The position numbers and the translations under genes are program-made. The notes beneath the pieces were generated by a model. It did not search any database. It saw only the letters and a program-made list of their open reading frames with translations, and was not told the origin of the DNA. A stretch of 11,015 nucleotides of DNA from Pseudonocardiaceae bacterium (GTDB lineage: Bacteria > Actinomycetota > Actinomycetes > Mycobacteriales > Pseudonocardiaceae): assembly GCA_025937115.1 (NCBI GenBank), contig JAICSB010000066.1, forward strand, positions 1-11,015, read 5' to 3'. Of this stretch, positions 1 through 4,928 are shown piece after piece (the stretch's first letter is position 1; each line of letters starts with the position of its first letter).

Positions 1-173
1 AAGGGCCGATGGACCGGAACTCTTAAAGGCTATGCCGAATACTCTCTGCTGTCAATCGGCACAGCGCATTCTTCGCGATTCTTGCCGCATTCCCAGCGTA
101 TTCCCAGCTTCGCTATTCGGAACGTCTATGAGGGTCTCATATAAGGCGCACCGACTGGGCCAGGGAATACGCG
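1..173. other. Non-coding region downstream of the integrase gene, with phased ATTC repeats
   Basis: I see no convincing gene here. The stretch is less GC-rich than its surroundings and carries repeats typical of a protein-binding region: ATTC at 68, 78, 89, 100 and 115, a TATGAG/CTCATA inverted repeat with a 3-nt spacer (127-141), and GCGTATTCCC (96-105) mirrored by GGGAATACGC (163-172). It lies just beyond the integrase stop codon, so integrase or excisionase binding is possible but unproven. The window begins inside this region, so its left limit is unknown. Confidence 0.5.
87..108. repeat. Tandem 11-bp repeat within an ATTC-phased array
   Basis: GCATTCCCAGC (87-97) is followed directly by GTATTCCCAGC (98-108), identical at 10 of 11 positions. 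Two weaker ATTC-containing units precede it at similar spacing (ATTC at 68 and 78). One-helical-turn spacing puts every unit on the same DNA face, as seen at cooperative binding sites such as excisionase or integrase arm sites. The link to a protein is inference. Confidence 0.55.
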
Positions 174-1082
174 CTAAACCATGTCGCCGAGCCCGAGACG
201 CTTGTGCGCAGCCCGTGCACGCTGGTCGGCGGCCGACGCTCCGTAACGGCGGAGCATCTGCGGCGAGCGCCATCCCATGATCCGCATCAGGTCGGTCTCC
301 GACGCCCCTTCGGCCATCCACCGGTGCGCTGCGGTGTGCCGGAACATGTGCGCGTGCAGGCCGGGCAGTGGCGGATCCAGTGCCGCACCGCGCCGCTTGA
401 GCATCTGTTTGATGCCCCCGGCCAGCAACGGACCCCGGTTCTTCTCCGCCAACCACAACTCCGGGCGCCCCGCCAGCTTCTCCCGCGACCGTGCACGGAG
501 ATAGCGGGCCAGCGCGGCGCCGGTCTTGTCACCGAAGGGCAGCGCTCGGGGTCGACGGCCCTTGCCGACGGTGTGGCAGACGTCCATGTCTAAGTCGAGG
601 TCGGCGACGGCCAGGGCGGCGACCTCGCCGAGGCGCCCGCCGCTGTCGAGCAGGAGCCGAATGATCGCGGTGTCGCGGAGCTGGATGAACCCTTTGCCCG
701 CGCAGCCGTCGACCAGCGCGCGCAGCTGCTCCACCGATAGCACCGGCACGGCCTTCTCGGGCACGAACGGCGGGGAGGTGCGCTCCATCGGGGAGCGATC
801 GAGCTCGTCTTCGCTGACCATCCACTTAAACCACTGCTGGAGTGCCCTATAGGCGACGTTCGCGGTCGACGCTGAGCGGGTGTCGGTCATGTACCCCATG
901 AAGTCCTCGACGTCCCTGCGATCAATATGGCGGGGATCCAGCGGCCGGTCGTGCTCGGTCAGCCACTCACTGAACTGGCGCGCCACCGTGTCGTAGATGC
1001 GCTGGGTGTTCGCCGCGCGGTTGAGATTGCGCAGGTGGCGCTGCCAGTCGCGGCGCAGTAGCGCCAGGGTGTCATCGCTCAT
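174..1082 (-). CDS. int: Tyrosine recombinase / site-specific integrase
   Basis: This 302-aa protein has the two-domain build of XerC/D-like phage and AICE integrases. An N-terminal SAM-like core-binding domain spans about residues 5-95 and the catalytic domain about 110-300. All catalytic positions are visible: Arg150 in GGRLGE, Lys174 in VGKGRR, His245 and Arg248 in HMFRHT, Trp271 in GWRSP in place of the second His (a common substitution), and the nucleophile Tyr280 in MLRRYG. It should cut and rejoin DNA at an attachment site through a 3'-phosphotyrosine link. Its length is normal and it looks intact. The ATG at 1082 is the only reasonable start, although no good Shine-Dalgarno sequence precedes it. 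It is transcribed away from the tRNA-like segment at 1207-1248, which lies upstream of its start. No excisionase gene is recognised beside it. Confidence 0.93.
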   Translation of the reverse strand: MSDDTLALLRRDWQRHLRNLNRAANTQRIYDTVARQFSEWLTEHDRPLDPRHIDRRDVEDFMGYMTDTRSASTANVAYRALQQWFKWMVSEDELDRSPMERTSPPFVPEKAVPVLSVEQLRALVDGCAGKGFIQLRDTAIIRLLLDSGGRLGEVAALAVADLDLDMDVCHTVGKGRRPRALPFGDKTGAALARYLRARSREKLAGRPELWLAEKNRGPLLAGGIKQMLKRRGAALDPPLPGLHAHMFRHTAAHRWMAEGASETDLMRIMGWRSPQMLRRYGASAADQRARAAHKRLGLGDMV

Positions 1083-1187
1083 TGGAGAGGCCGGAACGGG
1101 GTCTCAGCATGGGTGACACGATAGCAGGAGTTAGCGGCTCGCTGAGCGTTGTGCTGGCCTGCGTGTCTAGGCTACGGTAGTGTCGTA

Positions 1188-1280
1188 CCAGGTCAGGCAG
1201 TATCGGTGGGCGCAGCAGGTTTTGAACCTGCGACCGCTCGCTTGTAAGCAATCTGCTCACTGAGCGCTGTCCTGACCTGG
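1188..1280. repeat. 10-bp inverted repeat flanking the tRNA-like segment
   Basis: CCAGGTCAGG (1188-1197) recurs as its exact reverse complement CCTGACCTGG (1271-1280), placing the tRNA-like segment between the two arms. Beyond the 10 bp the match continues imperfectly (CAG on the left, ACAG in the complement of the right arm). Such a symmetric pair around a recombination core fits integrase or accessory-factor binding. That role is inference. Confidence 0.6.
1207..1248 (-). other. tRNA 3'-half-like segment, probable integrase attachment core (attP/attR type)
   Basis: Read on the minus strand this matches the 3' half of a tRNA: a 7-nt loop CTTACAA (anticodon position TAC, so valine-like), stem strand GCGAG, variable loop CGGTC, a perfect 5-bp T-stem GCAGG/CCTGC around loop TTCAAAA, then TGCGCCC plus A as the 3' acceptor strand. 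The matching 5' acceptor strand (GGGCGCA) is absent, and the 5' anticodon-stem strand reads GATTG instead of CTCGC, so this is not a working tRNA. Tyrosine recombinases of actinomycete elements commonly carry a copy of the tRNA 3' end as their attachment core, and an integrase gene lies 125 bp away. Alternatively it is a decayed tRNA, because a shrunken D-arm (GCTC-AGT-GAGC) can be drawn just upstream. Confidence 0.6.
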
Positions 1281-1351
1281 AAAAACACAGGTGATCGGCG
1301 AGCGTAAGTGGCGTAGTTAGCGGCTCACTAAATCTCCGCCGATCAAAGGAC

Positions 1352-1387
1352 GGCCCCGCACACCGCGTCAGACGGTGATACGGGGCC
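1352..1387 (+). promoter_or_regulatory. Two-tier leader hairpin upstream of the transfer operon
   Basis: GGCCCCG (1352-1358) pairs with CGGGGCC (1381-1387), and inside it CACCG (1361-1365) pairs with CGGTG (1373-1377), giving a GC-rich interrupted stem of 12 pairs. No T-tract follows, so it is not an obvious intrinsic terminator. It could stabilise the operon mRNA, attenuate read-through from the attachment region, or bind a regulator. Confidence 0.45.
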
Positions 1388-1391
1388 TAGA

Positions 1392-1410
1392 TCGGACAAC
1401 GGAGGTCCGA
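1392..1410 (+). promoter_or_regulatory. Shine-Dalgarno sequence inside a small hairpin
   Basis: TCGGAC (1392-1397) and GTCCGA (1405-1410) form a 6-bp stem. The loop between them contains most of the ribosome-binding sequence CGGAGG (1400-1405), which sits 7 nt before the GTG start at 1413. Folding could limit ribosome access to the first gene of the operon. At DNA level the same sequence is an inverted repeat that a dimeric regulator could bind. Confidence 0.45.
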
Positions 1411-1412
1411 CC

Positions 1413-1613
1413 GTGAGCACAGATCTTGCCACCTCCCGCCGCCGAGCGGCACTAGCGAACCTCATCGAAGCCCACGTCAAAGACGCCCCCAAACAGCGCC
1501 TGTCCGCCGCCAGCACCGCGCTGGCCGTCGGCGCCACCTACGACCAGGTGCAGGCCGCGATGGGCGGGATGACCCTCGACGCCGCGTTCATGCGCTACGT
1601 GCGGAGCCTGTGA
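1413..1613 (+). CDS. Small hypothetical protein, first gene of transfer operon (paralogue of next gene)
   Basis: The product is a 66-aa soluble protein with a basic N-terminus, starting at GTG 7 nt after GGAGG. No family is recognised with certainty. Residues about 30-58 (AASTALAVGATYDQVQAAMGGMTLDAAFMRYV) split as a helix, a short turn and another helix. This resembles the start of actinobacterial helix-turn-helix motifs of the ALAAGxTWDE type, but a Gly-Gly replaces the usual turn into a recognition helix. The same pattern recurs in the next gene, so the two look like tandem duplicates. It is translationally coupled to that gene through TGATG. Its place at the head of a DUF2637/translocase operon suggests an accessory or regulatory role in transfer, which is inference. 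Confidence 0.75.
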   Translation: MSTDLATSRRRAALANLIEAHVKDAPKQRLSAASTALAVGATYDQVQAAMGGMTLDAAFMRYVRSL

Positions 1614-1825
1614 TGGACGCCCCCGCCGTTGCCCCGACTCGTGCCACCTACGCCCGCATCGACATGTCCTACGAGGCGGCCGTGGCTCGCCGTGCCGAGC
1701 TCGACCGGATCGACACCGCCCGCGCCGCCCTGGCAGCCGGTGTCACGTGGGATGAGCTGGACGCCGCTGTCGGTGGCCTCGAAATCGTCGACGTACTCGC
1801 GATCTTCGACGGGGGCGACTTGTGA
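1613..1825 (+). CDS. Small hypothetical protein, paralogue of the preceding gene
   Basis: This is a 70-aa acidic protein. I chose ATG 1613 over the GTG three bases earlier because GGAG (1602-1605) is 7 nt from the ATG, and the ATG overlaps the previous stop (TGATG). The segment RIDTARAALAAGVTWDELDAAVGG aligns with the preceding protein as AxxALAxGxTxDxxxAAxGG, followed in both by about nine residues and a Phe. The shared stretch again looks like a helix-turn-helix lacking a classic recognition helix. No catalytic motif or membrane segment is present. The downstream DUF2637 gene starts inside its stop codon (GTGA). The function is unknown. A heterodimer with its paralogue is one possibility. 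Confidence 0.75.
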   Translation: MDAPAVAPTRATYARIDMSYEAAVARRAELDRIDTARAALAAGVTWDELDAAVGGLEIVDVLAIFDGGDL

Positions 1826-2724
1826 GCATCGCCCCCGCTTCCCCCGCCGTGCGGGTCACCACCGTGACCGCTGTCGTCGTCGTGGCCGCTGTAGCCGCTG
1901 TCGTGAGCTACAGCCACATGACGGAGCTGGCGCACCGCGCCGGTGAGCAGTGGCGGTCCTGGCTGATCCCGATCAGCGTCGACGGCCTGATCGTGGCCGC
2001 GTCCATGGTGCTGCTCACCCGGCACCGCGCCGGGCAGCCCGGCGGCCCGCTGGCGTGGGGATCACTGGGGGTCGGCGTGATCGCCAGCCTCGCGGCGAAC
2101 ATGGCCGACGCCCGACCGGAGGTGACCTCCGTGCTGGTGGCGGGGTGGGCTCCGGTGGCGTTCGCCGCAGCGTTCCACCTACTACTCCAGCAGCGCCGGG
2201 CCGAACGTGCGAACACCCCGCTGAGCCATTCAGGTAGCCCAGCGGGGCAGGGCGACACAGTACTGCCGGGCACCGACGGCCGCAGCGATCCGAGCTCGCC
2301 GTCGGTGCCCGGTCCCATCGACGTCGAGCCGGTCCACCCTCTTTCACCGGGTTCCGGGGTGGATCGGCGAAGCGCGGACCGCGTTGTGGTGGCCGGTCCG
2401 CTGCCTGTCCCGGACCGCACGGTTGTTCAGGTCGTGCGGTCCGGGGCGGCGCAACCTGTCGCGACAACGCAGGCCCCGCGACGCGACAAGGCCGCGACAG
2501 GCGGTGCGACAAAGGTTGCGACACGGGCGCGACAAACCAAGCCCACGACAGCGGAACAGCGCCGGTCATGGGTGCGACAACAGCGCGACAATGGTTGCAA
2601 TGTCACAGGGGCTGACGTGCACAAACAGTTCCCCGATGCGCCGCGTGACGGTGCCCGGATCCTGCGACAGGTTGATGCGGAAATCGAAGCGGAGCTGCGC
2701 GCTGTCGCAGCGGGAGAGAGGTAG
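1822..2724 (+). CDS. DUF2637 (SpdB-like) transfer-associated membrane protein
   Basis: The first 125 residues of this 300-aa protein form the DUF2637 membrane domain found in actinomycete plasmids and AICEs. Four hydrophobic helices lie at about 12-31, 47-65, 77-95 and 103-122, with the signatures SYSHMTELAH (29-38) and ISVDGLIVAASMVLL (51-65). Residues 130-240 are a low-complexity Pro/Ser/Thr/Arg linker. Residues 243-290 look like a small helix-turn-helix domain (TTAEQRRSWVRQQ, then GADVHKQFP and RILRQV). Proteins of this kind are associated with spread of conjugated DNA through mycelium, possibly as a membrane partner of the translocase. The GTG start overlaps the previous stop, and the next gene follows 5 bp after its TAG. 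Its linker coding sequence carries the GCGACA repeat cluster, described separately. Family assignment is firm. The spreading role is by analogy. Confidence 0.85.
   Translation: MSIAPASPAVRVTTVTAVVVVAAVAAVVSYSHMTELAHRAGEQWRSWLIPISVDGLIVAASMVLLTRHRAGQPGGPLAWGSLGVGVIASLAANMADARPEVTSVLVAGWAPVAFAAAFHLLLQQRRAERANTPLSHSGSPAGQGDTVLPGTDGRSDPSSPSVPGPIDVEPVHPLSPGSGVDRRSADRVVVAGPLPVPDRTVVQVVRSGAAQPVATTQAPRRDKAATGGATKVATRARQTKPTTAEQRRSWVRQQRDNGCNVTGADVHKQFPDAPRDGARILRQVDAEIEAELRAVAAGER
2457..2590 (+). repeat. GCGACA iteron-like cluster, candidate TraB recognition / clt-type site
   Basis: GCGACA occurs at 2461, 2483, 2494, 2506, 2518, 2529, 2574 and 2585, with a one-mismatch copy at 2545. The first forms the palindrome TGTCGCGACA (2457-2466). 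Outlying copies lie at 2252 and 2664, and an inverted copy at 2703. Five consecutive copies are 11-12 bp apart, about one helical turn. They fall in different codon frames, encoding Ala-Thr, Arg-Asp or Arg-Gln, so the protein sequence does not explain them. Streptomyces TraB translocases bind short repeats at the clt locus through a C-terminal winged helix, and the translocase encoded downstream has such a domain. Binding here is inference. Confidence 0.6.
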
Positions 2725-2729
2725 GCATC

Positions 2730-4928
2730 GTGCCCGACACTGCCGTGGAAACACCGACCGCCCCGACCTCGGCTCAGGGCGCGCCGGAGGCGTTCACCAA
2801 GGCCGCCGTCCCACCCCCCGAGTCGGACACCAGCACCGAGCAGTCCGACACACCCAGCGGGGTCCCGATGTCGAGGCTCGCCGGGTGGGCCACCGCGATC
2901 GGCGGCCCGCTGGGGTTCGGGCTGCTGTGGACGATAACTCCGTGGTTGGCCATCGGAGGTGCAGCGGGCGCTTCCCTACTGGGGTTGACGTTGTGGACCC
3001 GTTCCCGAGGCAAGCCGCGCAGGAAGCGCCCACTGCGGTTGTCGTGGTCGCGCACCGTCCATAGTCGGGGCACCACCGGACGCGGGGCAGCGTCTGCGTG
3101 GCGGCGCTCCGCAAGTTCTCGGACGTCCACCGCGACGGGGGGGCGTCGTCGGTTCGGCGTCGGTCGCGCAAGTAATGGCGGCCGGATCGGCGGATCGGCA
3201 CCCGGGGGCCGGGGGCGCGGCGGGGCGACGAGCACCAGTGGGGGCCGCAAGGGCTTAGGGCGGGTGTTCAGCCGTGGGGGCGGGTCGGGCGCGGGCGGCG
3301 CTGCCGGTGGCCGCACGGGAGCAGGCCGTGGCCTGGGGCGCCTGACCGGAAAGTTCGGCAAGTCGGGGGCCGGTTCTCGGAGTGGGGGCAGCGCTGCGCG
3401 TGGTGGCGGCCGGGGCTCCGGTGCGTCCGGTGGTGGTAGCCGTGCTGCTGGCAGTGGCAAGGCGGGGGCTGGCGTCCGTGGACGTCTTGGCCGTGCTTTG
3501 GGGCTCGGCGGTGGCAAGGGTGGGGCTGGTGCTCAAAGCGGTGGCACCGCTGGACGATCTGCCGGTGGACGCCGGGGGTTTGGGCTCGGAGGCTCTCGTC
3601 GAGGCGCCGGTGGCGCTAAAGGCGGAGGCCCCGGGGGTGCCGCTACCCGTGGTGGTAAGGCGGGCGGTCGGCGAGGTTTGGGCCGTGCGCTGGGGCGAGG
3701 CGCCGGTGGTGCTAAGGCTGGTGGCGCTAAGGGCAGTGGCTCTGGGGCTGCCGGGAGCGGTCGCCGTGGCTTGGGGCGCCTGACCGGCAAGCTCGGTAAG
3801 TCCGGGACCGGTGCCCGCAGCGGCGCTGCTGGTGGCCGCACAGGGGCACCCCGTGGCCGGGGTGGCTCATCTGGGCTCGGTCGGGGACGCGGCGCCTCCG
3901 GCAGTGGCCTCCCGGGGCGTGGCGGCGCAGGGGGGGGCGCAGGCCGTAAGCCGGGCGGGATGACAGGACGACTGCGAACCCGCCTCACCGGAGGGAGCGC
4001 GGGGCGACGAGCACCAGCTGGCCGGTCGGCCGTGGTGAGCCGGATCCCCGGAGCGACCCGGATCAACCGCATGATGAAGGCCGGGGCGTCTGGAATGCGC
4101 GTCAAGCCGAAGACGGGGACTCCGAACGTGCGAGCATCCCGGTTCGGTCAGATCCTGGGCACCGCCACTGCCCGGCAGTCGGGCGGCCAGCGACCCCGGC
4201 GGGGCGGGGCCAGCGGGCCTGTGTCATCGGGGCGAGCCCCGTCCGCCCAGCAAAAGGCGCGGCGAATGGGACGGCTATTCACTCGGCAAAGCACCTGGAC
4301 ATCGTCACCACTGAAGACCGTCACGCGAACTAAGTCGGGAGCCGCGTCCCCCGGCAGTGTCCTGGCCACGGCGTCGGCTGAGCCTTTCGGTTTCGACGAC
4401 GGCGGGTTCCCCGTCTACACCGCACCCCCGCCCCAGAAGCAGGCCGCTAAGACCGCGGCTGCGCCCTCGCAGGACGACTTCGGTTTCGACGACGGCGGGT
4501 TCCCCGTCTACAACGTTCCGGGGGCGAGTTCGACCCCGGGCGCCCATGCATCACAGATCACTCAGGAAGGACGATTCGCCATGACTGCACCTACCAACGC
4601 TGCCGACGCCCAGGCTGTCGAAGCACACGCCAAGATGATCGACCACTCCACTCCCCAGACGAAGATCACAACCGCGTCTGCTGCGGCCGACTCTGCGCGC
4701 CGGTCCGGGCAGAGCTACTACTACCAGGCCGAAACCCTGCGCTCGCAGGCTGCGAACTTGCACGACAAGGAAGGCATGGCCGAAACCGCCCACTCACTAC
4801 TGGCGGAAGCGGCGCGCGCGGAGGAGACCGGGAACCAGCGGATGGGGATGGCCGCAGCCTACGACGACTGGGCTGCGCAGATCGCCGCGCAGAACGGCGC
4901 GGGACAGAAGACCACGGCGGCGTCATGA
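2730..4928 (+). CDS. Membrane-anchored Gly/Arg-rich protein of the transfer operon
   Basis: This 732-aa protein is of no family I recognise. Residues 1-46 are Pro/Thr/Ser-rich and acidic. Two hydrophobic helices follow (about 51-68 and 72-90), then a strongly basic stretch SRGKPRRKR. Residues about 110-440 are a very long low-complexity tract of Gly, Arg, Ala, Ser and Lys with recurring units such as RRGLGRALGRG and GRLTGKxGKSGxGxRSG. An identical peptide FGFDDGGFPVY appears at 553-563 and 584-594. The last 115 residues are Ala/Glu/Gln-rich and probably helical. A cytoplasmic basic tract tethered to the membrane could bind DNA or RNA and organise a transfer site, which is inference. The GTG start has GGGAGAGAGG upstream. 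Its stop overlaps the translocase ATG (ATGA), so the two are co-translated. No stop breaks the frame over 2.2 kb, and codons stay typical. Confidence 0.85.
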   Translation: MPDTAVETPTAPTSAQGAPEAFTKAAVPPPESDTSTEQSDTPSGVPMSRLAGWATAIGGPLGFGLLWTITPWLAIGGAAGASLLGLTLWTRSRGKPRRKRPLRLSWSRTVHSRGTTGRGAASAWRRSASSRTSTATGGRRRFGVGRASNGGRIGGSAPGGRGRGGATSTSGGRKGLGRVFSRGGGSGAGGAAGGRTGAGRGLGRLTGKFGKSGAGSRSGGSAARGGGRGSGASGGGSRAAGSGKAGAGVRGRLGRALGLGGGKGGAGAQSGGTAGRSAGGRRGFGLGGSRRGAGGAKGGGPGGAATRGGKAGGRRGLGRALGRGAGGAKAGGAKGSGSGAAGSGRRGLGRLTGKLGKSGTGARSGAAGGRTGAPRGRGGSSGLGRGRGASGSGLPGRGGAGGGAGRKPGGMTGRLRTRLTGGSAGRRAPAGRSAVVSRIPGATRINRMMKAGASGMRVKPKTGTPNVRASRFGQILGTATARQSGGQRPRRGGASGPVSSGRAPSAQQKARRMGRLFTRQSTWTSSPLKTVTRTKSGAASPGSVLATASAEPFGFDDGGFPVYTAPPPQKQAAKTAAAPSQDDFGFDDGGFPVYNVPGASSTPGAHASQITQEGRFAMTAPTNAADAQAVEAHAKMIDHSTPQTKITTASAAADSARRSGQSYYYQAETLRSQAANLHDKEGMAETAHSLLAEAARAEETGNQRMGMAAAYDDWAAQIAAQNGAGQKTTAAS
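4386..4512 (+). repeat. Exact 34-bp direct repeat encoding FGFDDGGFPVY twice
   Basis: Positions 4386-4419 and 4479-4512 are identical at all 34 bases, 93 bp (31 codons) apart, in the same frame. Both encode Phe-Gly-Phe-Asp-Asp-Gly-Gly-Phe-Pro-Val-Tyr. Synonymous positions match as well, so the copy is recent, gene-converted, or constrained at DNA level. The aromatic/acidic peptide may be a short binding motif for a partner. Confidence 0.85.
4581..4928 (+). CDS. Possible internally started 115-aa protein (C-terminal domain of the Gly/Arg-rich protein)
   Basis: An in-frame ATG at 4581 follows AGGAAGG (4564-4570) by 10 nt, and the encoded start MTAPTNAADAQAVEAH reads like a normal N-terminus. 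This is exactly where composition changes from Gly/Pro-rich linker to a compact helical Ala/Glu/Gln-rich domain with a YYYQAETLRSQAANLHDKEG core. The domain could be made both fused and free, or it could be an independent gene that became fused. The longer reading through from 2730 is uninterrupted, so this is an alternative product, not a replacement. Confidence 0.35.
   Translation: MTAPTNAADAQAVEAHAKMIDHSTPQTKITTASAAADSARRSGQSYYYQAETLRSQAANLHDKEGMAETAHSLLAEAARAEETGNQRMGMAAAYDDWAAQIAAQNGAGQKTTAAS

Larger units (their letters stand above)
1130..1331. repeat. Dispersed direct repeats GTTAGCGGCTC and GCTCRCTGAGCG
   Basis: GTTAGCGGCTC occurs exactly at 1130-1140 and 1316-1326. The overlapping palindrome-like motif GCTCRCTGAGCG occurs at 1137-1148 and 1255-1266, with a shortened form GCTCACTAA at 1323-1331. 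Copies on both sides of the tRNA-like core are what arm-type integrase sites look like. Repressor operators controlling the two divergent operons are the alternative. Confidence 0.5.
1083..1412. other. Intergenic attachment/regulatory region between the divergent integrase and transfer operons
   Basis: This 330-bp gap has no credible gene but is dense in structure. It holds a tRNA 3'-half-like segment, a 10-bp inverted repeat around it, a direct repeat GTTAGCGGCTC (1130-1140 and 1316-1326), palindrome-like GCTCRCTGAGCG sites (1137-1148 and 1255-1266, with a partial copy GCTCACTAA at 1323-1331), an 8-bp inverted repeat GATCGGCG/CGCCGATC (1293-1300 and 1337-1344), and two leader hairpins. It separates integrase (leftward) from the transfer operon (rightward), so promoters for both must lie here or nearby. 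I could not pick a convincing -35/-10 pair for either. Confidence 0.6.

Noticed and set aside
11..40. A second tRNA (lysine-like loop CTCTTAA) at the window start
   Set aside because: No T-arm or pairing acceptor strand follows within tRNA distance.
1207..1280. A complete functional tRNA gene on the minus strand
   Set aside because: The 5' acceptor strand is missing, the 5' anticodon-stem strand does not pair, and the D-loop would be only 3 nt. I kept it as an attachment-core-like segment.
2774..4105. Long minus-strand Pro/Arg-rich open frames opposite the Gly/Arg-rich gene
   Set aside because: They are the mirror of a Gly/Ala/Arg-rich coding tract in high-GC DNA, where antisense frames stay open. 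They lack sensible starts and domains, while the plus-strand frame is co-translated with its neighbours.
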